From Tetradesmus obliquus (Eukaryota > Chlorophyta > Chlorophyceae > Sphaeropleales > Scenedesmaceae): a stretch of DNA of 64,000 nt. The DNA lies in NCBI GenBank assembly GCA_030272155.1, contig CP126200.1, positions 4,774,001-4,838,000 on the forward strand, read 5' to 3'. The notes under the pieces are model-generated. The model was not told the DNA's origin, ran no database searches, and saw nothing but the letters and a program-made list of their open reading frames with translations. Of the stretch, positions 20,045 through 31,700 are shown piece after piece (the stretch's first letter is position 1; every line of letters starts with the position of its first letter). A program made the position numbers and the translations under genes.

Positions 20045-21953
20045 TGATGATGCGTGTCAGCATTTGCCGGGCTTCCCGACAAAAAAGTTGATCCGGGAGC
20101 ATGCTGTGCGCAGTGTGCAGGCCAGCAAGGCGGTGGTGCCACACAGTGAGTGCACAGCATCGCAGGACATATACAGCAGTGCCGCTCCTCTGTCACACCG
20201 CTGCACAGTTTGCTGGACGCTGCATGCAGTCGGCATCAAACCGACGGCCCACATATGTGGGTGTATCACATTATGTTATGTTATGTTACGTTTGTTATGT
20301 AACGCTCACCCTTGTCCAGGCTTGTGACTGAGTAGCTGATGTTGGAGAGGTCTGGCGCATCACCCAGAGCATAGCCCAGGCAGCCAGGACAGATGCGGGG
20401 GTCCCTGCACGAAGAAAGCAGCAGCAGCAGCAGCAGCAGCAGCACGCGGACAACGTGTTGCCGGACTGGTACAACCCGTGACAAACAGACAACAGCGAGG
20501 CGCAAGCACCCTGGAGTACATGCTGGGGTGTCCCACGTGGACAAAACTTTGGAATGACGTGCTTGAATCAGCCCCTTCCCATTCTGGATTGTCACGATTC
20601 AGCGCCCACCTGTGGAAGCCATGCAGAGGCGGCTGGTAGTTGAGCTCCTCCACCTCCCTCGCTGCTGCCCTCCACACATACGAGGGGCTGTCCCCGATCA
20701 CCACACTCAGGCAGCAGTGCTTGCCGCTGCGCATCCGCTGCTGCAGCACCACCGCGCCAACCAGCGTGGTCAGTGTGCCGTCTGCTGCAAGCACTTGGGC
20801 TTGTGCTGCCTGCACGGCGCCTTGCAGGATTGCGAAGGCTGCATCGCTGCTGATGGCCTTGCCCCCTGCATGGCGGCGGCAGCAGCAGCCGTCCAGCAAT
20901 CAGGATCGACGCCCAGCTGCATCGCTCCACAGGCAGAGATCCTACAAACGGTGCCGCTGCTGCATATCTAGCAGGCTCCTTGCATTGTCGCCCATGCCAG
21001 CCTGTGTCAGTTGCTGCTGCAAGACATAATACCGCACAGCACCCTTGGCTTGGCCCTGCCACACGCAGTGCTGCTCCGCCGCAACTGCACTTTCCTCCTG
21101 TCCTAATCATGCTGCTTACATCACCCTCACTCGAACTGCTGCGTAGCCCTGCCATCATGGCAGCCTCGTCTCACCATCCTCACCACACTGCCCCACGGTT
21201 GCAACAACACCCACCTTGCTTGACCACAAGCTCCCAATGCACATACGCAAGGAAGCCATGCACAGCGCCTCGCGCAGCAGCGCGGGGCCTCTCCTATAAC
21301 ACCCGCCTTGTCTCATCGTCCTCATAAAACTGCCGTAGTGCTGCACCCACCCACCTTGCTTGACCGCAAGCTCCTGGTGCACATGCGCAAGGAAGCCATG
21401 CACAGCGCCTCGTGCAGCAGCGCGGGGCCTCTCCCCCCAATTGACCCCATCAGCTAGCGCCATGATGGCACCACCTCAGCTTGGCAGCCGTGCCACATGC
21501 AGCTGCTGCTCAACCGCAACTATTCTTCCCATCACGTGTGGCCCCTCCCATCACGCCTCGTCTCATCATGCTGCTGCAACTGCCTTAGTGCTGCACCCAC
21601 CTTGCTTGACTGCAAGCTCCTGGTGCACATGCGCAAGGAAACCGTGTACAGCGCCCCGCGCTGCTGCACGCGGCCGCTCCCCCCAGTTGACCCCATCAGC
21701 TAGCGCCATGATGGCAGCCCCTCTGTAGCTCAGGATGCCATAGCAGTCTGCTATCGGCTCGCCATTCCTGCGGCCTGTTGCTGCGTCACGGTCGTACAGC
21801 GAAATGGCGCTGCCGCATGCTTGCTGCTGCTGCAGGTCTTGCTGCCGCTGCTGCTGCTGCTGGTGCTCCTGCTGCTGCCAAGGCACGTCCAGCTCTGCAC
21901 GCACGGGCAGGCGGGGATATGTCACAGATGTGATGTGAAGCACGGGCCTGCAC
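19077..21953 (-). CDS. PPM-type (PP2C-like) protein phosphatase, 5' end unresolved
   Basis: A Mn/Mg-dependent Ser/Thr phosphatase of the PPM fold. Four exons agree in phase: 21953 (or 21947)-21601, 20865-20610, 20404-20310 and 19711-19077. Recognisable motifs in order: ALADGVNWGE (metal-binding Asp), SVVIGDSPSYVWR, GDVVFLASDGIADNFD (the DG..D motif) and KMDHASVVAYKVG at the C-terminus (the usual D-N/D position). A Q-rich insert lies between the last two. An upstream exon probably exists; 22332-22166 is a candidate containing AVTRPGLVEAVPDLRLSLLA, but its phase does not match with the donor I can see. The exon ending at 21601 has two intronic copies downstream and the last exon has two copies upstream. 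The substrate is unknown. Confidence 0.8.
19741..19825 (-). repeat. Copy A of the phosphatase last-exon start with acceptor
   Basis: On the minus strand this repeats GCTGTGCAG plus about 75 nt of exon, as at 19724-19638. It reads in frame as GDVVFLGRDGVADIDPVV, one codon shorter than the real exon (GDVVFLASDGIADNFDPVV). The shared triplet run sits just upstream. It could be read as an alternative exon start but lacks a clear donor. Confidence 0.85.
19817..19853. repeat. (CTG)n run next to the phosphatase acceptor copy
   Basis: About 12 triplets, CTG on the sense (minus) strand, directly upstream of the copied acceptor. Confidence 0.9.
19901..19951 (-). repeat. Decayed copy B of the phosphatase last-exon start
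   Basis: On the minus strand it reads CCATCCACAG, an acceptor, then GGCGACGGTGTGTTCC, a diverged version of the exon start (GDGVFLASGGIA versus GDVVFLASDGIA). It is more decayed than copy A and lies farther from the exon. Confidence 0.7.
19965..20041. repeat. Long (CAG)n run, about 25 triplets
   Basis: The longest pure triplet run in the window, CAG on the plus strand and CTG on the sense strand of the phosphatase gene, inside its last intron. Confidence 0.95.
21205..21470 (-). repeat. Two copies of a phosphatase exon end with donor
   Basis: Echo 1 (about 21331-21470) and echo 2 (about 21205-21293) copy the end of the exon that stops at 21601, including the GTGGGT donor and intron sequence after it. 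Echo 1 encodes exactly the exon's residues from IMALADGVNWGE to ELAVKQ with about 12 silent changes. Echo 2 is closest to echo 1 and has a few amino-acid changes (for example VHQ to VHW). Confidence 0.9.
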
Positions 21954-24178
21954 CTGCAATGTGATGCAGCAGGTGCTGCTGCTGCTGCTACTGTGCTGTT
22001 AACACTTCACATGACGCCCACACGCATGCATGAAAAGCCAGGCCAATCCTGCTGCTACAGCCAAGCCCATGGCACTCTCAAGAGTGCAAAATATAGTATA
22101 AAACCTTCACCTGTCAACAACACACAAACGGCATCTGCTGATACCTGCCCCTCAATGCATCGCACCTGCCAGTTTGCGCTTCAGTGCAGCAGCGCCGCCG
22201 TCTGGCCCTGTTGCTACACTCAGCACTTGAGCCGATGGAGCCAGCAAGCTCAGCCTCAAGTCTGGCACTGCCTCTACCAGCCCAGGCCTTGTGACAGCAA
22301 TACGATTGGGCTGCTGGCCGCCGCAAAGGCTCCTGCAAGTGCAGCAGTATGCGGCAGTGGGCGGCAGTGTCGAAAAGATGGCTGTTGCTGCGGGGTTTGA
22401 GGGTTCTGAGTGTGGCTGGCAACTGCTGCCTTGATAGAAAAGTGTGTGGGGTGGTGAGGAGGGCGTATTGTTTTGGGGAGCAGGAGGGATGTTGGTATGA
22501 AATGAAGAGAGTGGATGTGAGCACACGGCATGTAGCAGGGATGCTGGACAGCATATGTGCGTATGCTGTGTGCAGGACCGAGTCTGCCTTATGGCTGCCT
22601 TATGCCTGCCAGGGAGTCGTTGCTTGTGTCCTGCTGCTGTTGTGTGAAACAGCAATGGGGGCAGACTCACTGCAAGAGATCGACTAGGCCAGCCATTTTG
22701 CGGCCACGTAGGTGCTAAGAGGCTCTTTCGTTTTGATTTGTCTGCATAGCCAGCCTGATGCTGTGTAGCTATTCTGCTGTCTGTGGCCTGAAGCAGCGGG
22801 CAAGGCGAGCCTGCTGCAAGGCACTGCTGCGCTGCAGCTTTGCTGTGTCAGTAACTTCAATGGTCGAAACTAATGAACGTATAGACGGTGATAATGCAGG
22901 TAGTAGAACAACAGCAACGCTTAGCTGCCAAGTGCGGTGGACAGCACGACGCGCGATGAAACAAACACCAAAAGCAAGTGAAGAGTTCGAATGTTTGAAA
23001 TAATGGAAACTGAAACCAGACCCAAGCCAGCACCTGGAGTCACCGCACAACTCAGCCGGGCCCAAGAGGGTTTGAGAGCGCAGAGGAGCGTGCGCTGAAC
23101 AACCTGAACCCAGTGAGCACCGTACGTTTGCCATACTCTGCTCCTCGCCTTCGAAACAGGGTGTGTTGCAGACGCAGCGGCCTGGGCATGCTGAAATTCA
23201 ACCTGTAGACCAGTGCGCGTGCTGTAGAGCTTTGAAGAATCGCACCACCGACTCAGCTCAGAGCAGTGTGTGCATAGAGAGAGTGTGGGGTATCCAAAAG
23301 AATACAGCCTTACGTCTGCGCAACCCCCAGCTGATCCTGCAGTCCTGCCAGTGCCAGTGGCTTCAACAGAGCAGGTGTTGCGCAGTCGCATGCAGTCGCT
23401 GCATACGCGGCACGGCGCTGTCACAGAAGAGCAGGGGGTCAGGCCTCCCCTTGTGAAACTGCAGATTTCATAAAATTCTACCAATGACGTGTTTGATCCA
23501 CAGCGCAGCATTGCTCTACACAGGTGCTCAGACTGCACAAGTGTCTGATTCCAACTTGGGGCATGGCAGCAGGCGAGCTGCAGCAGGCTGCTAATAAAAG
23601 CAGCCTGCACCTCTACCTGATGAAAAATGACTACTGTGTTTGTCACGGCGCGTGGTTCGCGATGGGTAGCGTGGCTGCCAGTGCAGGAGGCCCCTGCACT
23701 GCAGCCTGAGTGACACGGGGCAGGTGGCCAAGTTGGTCAGCGTTGACGGTATACAACGACAGTGACACGCTTTCGTAGAACGAGCAAGTAGCGATCTCTA
23801 AATGGAATCCAATTTATCAATATCGCCTGCTTGCTCCACCTTAAGACGCATGCCCCTGTCACAGAGAACGGCTTATGCTAAAGCTTCCATGTGCCCAGCT
23901 GCATTGTATGTGCACCCTCAGGAATAAAGCGTAGCCTTTTCAGGCCTGCAGCTGTTGTTTGAATGCCATTGAAGAGGCAACGTACCACAAAGCGTCACCG
24001 CAAGTTGTTGAGCCTGCCAAGCAAGTACGCAGAGGATCACCCTTAGCAATCGCGAACATTTCATTAGCATTTATGTTGCTGCATACTTAGCGGAGCAACA
24101 GCGGTACTGGCTGGGCTTTTGTCCAGACTTTTGAAGTGGGGGGCTGGATGTAAGGCGGGCTGCGTGGTGCATCAGCAG
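21954..24178. other. Upstream region of phosphatase and CBM-like gene
   Basis: Between the placed phosphatase exons and the divergent gene at 24179. The first few hundred bases probably hold the phosphatase 5' exon(s) (candidate 22332-22166, minus). From about 22.7 to 24.1 kb I see no coding motifs; the open frames on either strand lack splice support. Confidence 0.4.
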
Positions 24179-24815
24179 ATGAATACGTCAAGTCCTCGGC
24201 GCAACGATCATGTCGTGCTGAGGTTGACGCTGGCGCTGCTGCTCCTGTTGGTGAGTGGGCAGGCGCTAGCAGCTGCAAGCAGCAGGGTGTGTCCCTTGTC
24301 ACCTGATGGGTGCCGCCCATTTGTGCGCTTGTCAGGTCTTCCTGGTTTGAATTTCATATCTAGGATGTGTGTGCGCCCGTGTACATGCTGTGATTGCCCA
24401 AGTGTAGCAGGCCTGGTATCACTGTGCAGGCCTTTGTGCAACCAACCACCCGGCATGTGTGACAGCAATGGATCCCTCAGCACCGCATGCTGTGCTGTGA
24501 AAACAAAAGATTGTTGTGGTTATTTATCCAGCTGTTAATCAGCAGGTTATCGTGTGGCTGATTGCAAAGGGTTGCAAACATGTAAAGACAGCCCATTCAT
24601 CACCAGTGGGTGGGTGATGCCACACAACAGCCAAGCAGTGGCAGGCTATGCAGCGGGGACGCTTGCGTAAGCCACGCACTTGCACATGCCGGTACCCAGA
24701 TACCACCATGCTGCATGTACTACGTGATAGTAACACGCCACTGCTGCTGTCTTGCATCTATACCTTGTGGGCCACCCTGCAGGCACTTACATGCCAAGCA
24801 CAAGGCAGCACCAGT

Positions 24816-24850
<35 letters not shown>

Positions 24851-25571
24851 CTGGCGGCTGTGGCGCCGGCGAAGCTTGCTGTCAGAAGCGCCAGCCGAAG
24901 CAGACGACAGCCCCAGCATAACAGTGGTGCGCCTAGTTGCAGAAGAGGTTCCTCCACCAATCGCGAATGGCAGCACTATTGATACAGCTGTGGGCAGCAA
25001 CCTGCATGCATCAGACCAGTGCGGAGGCGCGGGAGGGCTCTGCAATCAAACCACAATCGGCATTCCGTGTGGAGACCACATGTGGCAGAGCGTCAACTGC
25101 CCGCAGAACTTCTCATGCACGCGCCGCAACGCCAGCTACTGGCAATGCACGCTGCTGTCAGGCATGACTGCACCCAAGGGCTCACACTTCAACAGCAGCA
25201 AGCGATATGCGCCAGAAGCGCAGCGCTTGCCGCAAATCATACCACAAATGGGAGGGCAGCCTGGCGATGCAGCGGCCGGCAGAAACAGCAGCAGCAGCAG
25301 CAGCAGCAGCAAGGAAGGCAACTCAGATGAGCCCATTGTCCCGGTGTGCGGTCCTGACACGTTGAAAGGGCCCAACCGAATGTGCAACCGCACAAGCCAC
25401 TTTGTGCTGCCATTAGACCAGATCAACCCAGCAGCAGCTGCAGGTGCAGCGGCAGCCAGCGCAGCAGGCGGCGGCAGGGATGACAGCTTGCGGGGCACGG
25501 CGGCACTGCTGCTGCGGCTGGCTGCTGCGCTGCTGGCAGTAGCGGCAGGCGCAGCAGCACTTGGCATCTGA
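24179..25571 (+). CDS. Secreted, probably GPI-anchored CBM1-like protein
   Basis: Two exons (24179-24250 and 24783-25571) join in frame to 286 aa. Exon 1 encodes the signal-peptide core (LRLTLALLLLL) and ends at a GTGAGT donor; exon 2 begins ALTCQAQG. A Ser run follows, then a Cys module at about residues 102-146: DQCGGAGGLCN, then CPQNFSCTRRNASYWQC. This resembles the fungal-type family 1 cellulose-binding module (QCGG...C...YSQC) but has six rather than four cysteines. Several N-glycosylation-like sites are present. The last roughly 24 residues are Leu/Ala-rich and hydrophobic with no charged tail, as in a GPI signal. It probably sits at the cell surface or wall. The binding target is inferred. 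Confidence 0.7.
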
Positions 25572-28500
25572 CCAGCAGCAGCAGCAGCAGAGGTAGGCTG
25601 CGGATCTGGCTCAAGTTGCTGCAGGCTGCACCTGTGCGGGTCCCAGCACCTGCAGGGCGGTGACACCATCTCTTGCAACCAACACATGTGAACCCTGAAA
25701 CCTAACTGGGGCGGGGTTTTGGTGCGATTGGGCCGCATTGATAGTTAGCTAGGGGTAGCGTGTGATGCACAGCTGCACAGACTGCTGTTGCAGCCTTGCT
25801 TTGCAGCTGTAGAAGTAGAGGTTTGTTGTGTGTAGAGTGTTGCGTGTTGCGGGGTATCAAACCTGCTGATACAGGGGACACTGCTGTCTCAGGTCACTGC
25901 TGCAGCATCAACAGGCTGAACGTTGCTGTTGCAGCAGCGTGTACTTTGTGCAGCTTAATTGCAGCATGTTGTGACTATTTGCGGTGGATGTAGCTTCAGG
26001 TGTCATGTTCTGCAAGTACTGTTTGACTATTGTGTTGCACTGTAGCGTAGCAGGGAAGGCCCTCCTTGGGGTAGCAGCAGGTGACCCCATTTGTTTGACA
26101 GGCAAAGTTGAGGGTGTAGTATTGTCTAGGGGTGTCGTTGTCGTGTATTTGCTTGATTAGGGGGTCTATACTGTGATGTTTGGGTCTTTGGCAGCGTATC
26201 AACCATTACTTGATGCCGCTGTGCGATCTGCAGTGCTGGTTCAGGCTGTAGCATAGCCAACTCAGCGTGTGTTGCTTCAGGTGTCCAGGGAGGCCACATT
26301 ATCATCATGTCTACCTGCTTAGTGACTGCAGGCTACACAATGAGGTGTGACCAGGAAAGAGAACACAGCTTGGCTGACGGGGCTGATTATGTCAGATCTG
26401 GATTATCACTTTGCCGCATGTTGAACTATGTGCAGCGCCGCCAACGGCGGCCCACAGCTGCTGCTGCTGCTGCTGCTGCCAGCACATGGGCTCCTGCGTT
26501 GATGCCTTGTCTTCGGGACATTGTGGCACAAGCGCTCTGCTGAGGCAGATGCAGGCGCTGCGCTGTGCTGCTGCTCACGCCGCAGCAACACTCAGCGACC
26601 AGGGACATGGCGCAACAACACGCAGCTGCTGCTGCGTGTTCAGCGGGTGTGTGTGCTGCTGTAGTGTTGATGACGAAACGATTGACAGCAGCAGCTGTCA
26701 GCCTGAGCACCCAGGCTGGTTGACAAAGGCATCAAGTAATGCTGTGTTTGTGTCTGCCGTGTCGAAGCCGGCATATGGCTCAGCACAAGCTGTTGTCGCC
26801 GTGGGCCTGGACACCACGCAGATCTGTTTGCCAAGTGAGTGCCACTCAAATCAGTGGGATGGGCTCAGGCAGCTGCATCAGGCCGCAGCTCAGCTGATCA
26901 AAAAATTACACTCCAGGGTTGAAGAGGGGGTTGCGATGTGCATGGAAGATAAGATCGTTGTGAGTGTCCTGATGACCTTAGGCTGCACAGCAGATCACGA
27001 TCGTCAGCTGGTAGCGGCTGCCCACCAATTGTGGTGGGCGCAAACAGCATCAGCAGCACTATTGCTGTTGCGGCATGTATGCTGGCATGCAGTCTGTCGC
27101 ATTGTCTGTCGATGCATGCTGCACGTGCTGTGCACCCAGCGAGCACAACAGTGACCTAGTGCGGTGTGTTACGGTGCACCAGGTGTCAAGGCCCAGGGCA
27201 ATCGACGCAGTCAGCCTGCTCAGGGAGCAGTAGGGTGCATGGTGATCCCAGCACTGGTAGCACTTCTAGTAGCACTCCAAACGCACAGCATCAGTGGCAT
27301 CTGTGCGAAACCTCAGCCCGTGCATTTGTTTTGTCCATGCATGATGTGATGTGCAGCAGGGGTGCGTCGGCACTGCACAGGCAGCAGGGCCGCTCGTGAT
27401 TGCCTGCTGCCAGGCTGCAGAAACAGCACGTAGAAACATTGATAACATTCATTTGTTTCAGTTACCCCAGCTGTACATGTCTTATGCAGCATGCAGGATG
27501 TTTCTTGTATCGCAGTTGCCTGTTCACACTTGCATGCCTTTCTTGGTCTTCAGGAACAGCGATGTTGTTCAAAGGGAAGGATCGTGCCACGGTGCCCTGG
27601 AGCGTAACAAATTGTTTGCAAATCCATGACTGGTGCCTGAGAGGACTTTTGCTGGTCACGCTGACCGCTGCAGGCGTTTGGCAGACACAAGGCACCTGTA
27701 CCTCACCCCGTACCGCCAGCTGAGCAAGATGGCTGGCTGGTGCACTCCCTCACTGAAACAGGCCCACTCAGCTTCACATAGTGGAGCTGACGAGATCAAC
27801 CTCGTCAGTAGTGGGAGCAAATAGCCTCTTCTTAGCTCGGCGCACATGCCAAGCACGCTCAAGTCAATCACCTTCACATGTTGGGATATTGCGTGAGGTG
27901 CTTGGCGCACTTTCAGCAAGTGTGAAACGTTGCTGACGTTCAGGTTGAACATCCTGACATCACACCTATCACTTATACGTAGCAAAAGTAAAGGTAGGTC
28001 ACGCGGCGTTAGTATCCAGGCGTGTGCTGCAGCTACTGCTTGCTGCATCACGCATAAGCGCCAATACCGCTCCAAGTTCAAAGCAGAGCAAAACTATGGA
28101 GATCCACGTTGCGTTAAAGGCAAAGTAGCTTTGTCTGCTGTGGATTCGTTACAAGTCGAAGACCAATCGGCCCTGATTTTTCTGACATCAAGGGCAATCT
28201 TGGGCTACCAGGCTCGTAAGGAGCTTTATTGTGTGGTATATTGCCTTATAAATCGATTTCAAAGCTGCACTCCCAAGATACGGTGAACACATGGTCGCCA
28301 CATTAACCAAGCAAGCGCTGTAGCTGTCGAAAAGTGCTTTTACCAACAACAAAAGCCTAGTATGCATTGTACGAGTCACGGGGCAACTTTGGTCTGATAG
28401 AATCCACGTCTAGAAGAGTTTGGCTGAGGCGAGGAACAGCCGATAAATCTGCTTTTGGGCCAAGTTTTGGTCAAAAGAAGCTAGTAAACTAAAGTTGGCG

Positions 28501-28721
28501 CTGCAGCACACTTGGTGAGTTGTCGGCAAGGGTGGCCACACCAGCGTGATGACAGGCAGCGTGATCTCTAGCGCACAGCATGTGCACACAAATCATCAGT
28601 ATTACTTGAGGATTCATGGGCACTCCACACTTGACAGGGTAGTGCCCGCAGTAAGCTGGTCGGGCCTTGTCGCTGCCATCCACACCCACTCACACGGCAA
28701 TCTTTCTGGCCGCAGACGGGC
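25572..28721. other. Intergenic, no recognised gene
   Basis: About 3.1 kb with no conserved domain. An uninterrupted frame at 26411-27154 (+) includes CMEDKIVVSVLMTLGC and could be real, but the start is Cys-run noise from a triplet repeat and there is no splice support. Promoter elements for the LUX-like gene must lie at its right end. TTACA/TGTAA words are scattered and cannot be assigned. Confidence 0.4.
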
Positions 28722-31700
28722 ATGCATGAAGGCGGAGGACCCGATGTTGGTGGTTTGGAAGACGCTTCACACAAGGACGCCGCAGGTGCGAACACACTTA
28801 ATTGTGACGTATCTGATTCTGTGCCTGCAGCAGCTCACTGTGGTAGGGCACCCTCCCACGCACGTCATCCACTAACTGCGCCCACACTGCCCTGCTTTTC
28901 CTGCAGCCGCGCTGAGCAATCTGTTTGGCAATGGCCCGGCTGCAGCGGCAGCGGCTGCAGCAGCGCTGGCTGCAGGCGGCAGCACAAGCAACGCCAACAC
29001 AGCAGCGCTGCTGTCTGCCCTGGCAGCCATGCCTGCAATGCCTGCTGCATCATCCAGTGCAGAGGCACACCACGCCCCTGCATCACAGCAGCAGCATGGG
29101 TTTAGCGCCTTCAACCGCTACCACCCAACCCACTCACACCAGCAGGGTCTGCAGGCAGCGCTCGCGCAGCTGGGCGCAGGTGCAGCGGCGGCAGCAGCAG
29201 CAACAAACCTCGGCGGTCTCTGCGGCAACGCAGCCGCGGGCGCCAACCCGTTGGCATCGCTGGCAGCAGCAGCGCAGCTGCAAGCCAAGGTGAACGCAAT
29301 GAACCTGCCGCCAGAGCTGCGGCATGCGATGCTGCTGCAGCAGCAGTTCAACGGCCTGCAGTCGCTGCTGATGCAAGGCAGCATCAACCAGCAACAGCAG
29401 CAGCAGCAGGGCCAAGCCGCTGCTCAGCAGCAGAGTGCGCAGCAACAGCAGCAGGCTGCCAATGCTGCTAACGCTGGCAGCCGTGCAGCAGCAGCAGCAG
29501 CAGCAGGTGCCAATGGCAAGGAGGGCTCCAGCTCTGGTGGTGGCAGCAACGAAGCTTCTGGGCAGTCTGCCACCACTGCATTGTTCACACGAGCTGGCAG
29601 CAACGGCAGCAGCAAGGACCCCAACTCTGCACAACAGCAGCAGGGCAGCAGTGCTGCTCCTGCGGGCGCTGCTGCCGGTGCCGATGCTGCTGCCGCAGCC
29701 GCAGACATGGAGCAGCAGCAGCTCCTGCAGCAGGCAGAGGACCTGCTGAGCCTGCGCCGCCACAACAGCAGCGGCCACAGCCACCAGCACAAGCACCACC
29801 ACAGGCACCACCATCACCACCAGCAGCAGCAGCAGCAGCAGGCGGAGCAGTGGGTGCGGCAGCAGCTGCAGCAGCTGGCTTCACAGAACCAGCAGCCGCA
29901 GCTGCAGCAGCATGAGGAGGCGTCAGTGCAGGCCACGAGCCCAGCAGGCCACAAGCGCAGCTACGACCAGGCACAGCAGCAGCAGCAGCAAGATACTGGC
30001 CCTGGTGATGACGCAGCAGCAGCAGCAGCAACTGAAACCAGCGAAGGTGGTGCCCTTGAGCCTGCTGACGCACAGCAGCAGCAGCACAAGCGAGCTAAGC
30101 TGCAGCAGCTTGGTGCTTCCAGCAGTGGCCAGCTGGAAGATGCTGACATGGCAGATGCAGGACGCCACATGCCTGCTGCTGCTGCTGCTGGCAGCGAGTC
30201 AGAGCTGCGCAAGCATGCACCACATGGTGGTGCTGCTGCTGCAGCAGCAGCAGCAGCAGCAGAAGAGGCTGATGCTGAGATGCTTGCAGCTGCATCAGCC
30301 ATGATGGAGGCTGCCAACCATGCAGCAGCAGCTGCTGCTGCTGCTGCTGCCGCCAGCCAGCAGCCAGGCAGCGACCCCGCTGCCGCTGCTGCTGCCGATG
30401 GCTTTGGCAGTGCAGCGGCAGTTGCAAGCGGCGCCTGCAGCGACAGCATGATGCTTGGCATGGGCATGCTGTCTGAGGACCCGGATGCAGAGGCAGCAGC
30501 GGCAGCAGCAGCAGAGCTGGAGGGCATGGGTGAAGAGGGAGAGACAGATGCCACAGAGGCTGGCAATGGCAGCAGCGGCAGCGGCGGCGGCAAAGGCGGC
30601 AAGAAGCCCCGCCTGATATGGACGCCGAATCTGCACGCGCGCTTCCTGTCTGCTGTGCACCAGCTGGGCATCAAAAACGCGGTGCCCAAAACCATCCTGC
30701 AGATGATGGGCGTCAAAGGCATGACGCGCGAGAATGTGGCCAGCCACCTGCAGAAGTACCGCCTGTACCTGAAGAGGGTGGCTGGGCTGCCGCCTAACGC
30801 GCCACTCAGTAACGAAACACTGCAGCAAGTGCAGCAGGCAATGCACCATGGGCACCAGATGCCGCTGCACGCAGGTGCAGCAGGCGCCAGCAGCGGCGCC
30901 GGCGGCTCAGTTGCCGGCGGCGGCGGTTTCGGGCCGGCAGGGTTTGGGCCTGACGGGGCGCAGGCGGGCGGTTTTGGGCCGGCAGGGTTTGGGGCTCCTG
31001 GCAGCAGCCGGCAGGGTTCTGCTTCTGGGTCGCTGGCTGGGATGCTGCAGCACCCTGCAGCAGCAGTGGCAGCAGCAGCCGCTGCTGCAGCAGCAATGTC
31101 TGGCTACGGATCTGACATGGGGTCAGTGTCAGGTTTTGGCGGTGCGATGGGCAGCAGCAACCAAGCGAACCCTGCAGGTGTTGGCAGCGATCAGCAGCAG
31201 CAGCAGCAAATGGCAGGCCACAGCAGCGGCAACCCCCTCGCAGACGTGCTGAGTCAGCTGGCCACAGCAGCAGCAGCCAGCGCAAACGGTGGGTCCAGCA
31301 GTGGAGGCAATGCAGCAGCAGCAAGCGCACTCAGCGCAGCAGCTGCGCTGGCAGCAGCAGCAGGCTCGGCACCTGGCGGGCTGAGCCAGCAGGGTCTGCA
31401 AACCCTAAACCAGGGCATCAACCCACTGCTGCTGGCTGCTCTGACAGCTATTCTAGGCACCGGCAGCAGCACGGCTGCTGCTGCAGGAGGCTTAGCAGGA
31501 CCCCCAGCTCCTGCTGCTGCGGTTGCACCACCCCCACCCCCATCTGCTCAGTCACTTGTAGCAGCAGCAGCCGCGGCAGCAGCAGCGGCAGCAGCAGCCG
31601 CGCAGCAGCAGAATGGTGGCGGCCTCAATCCAGCAGCGCTGATGGCAGCAGCAGCCGCACTCAGCAGCCTCCAGGGTTCTGGCCCTGCCTCCGGTGGGGT

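Noticed and set aside
22166-22332. Upstream phosphatase exon
   Set aside because: The translation looks coding and has an acceptor, but the phase at the visible donor does not match the next exon, so it was not added to the gene model.
26411-27154. 247-codon open frame on the plus strand
   Set aside because: It begins in a Cys run produced by a triplet repeat, has no splice or promoter support and no recognisable domain. It was kept only as a note in the intergenic entry.
29134-30722. Long open frames antisense to the LUX-like gene
   Set aside because: They are mirror images of Gln/Ala triplet tracts (Leu, Cys and Ala runs on the other strand) and vanish where the tracts end.
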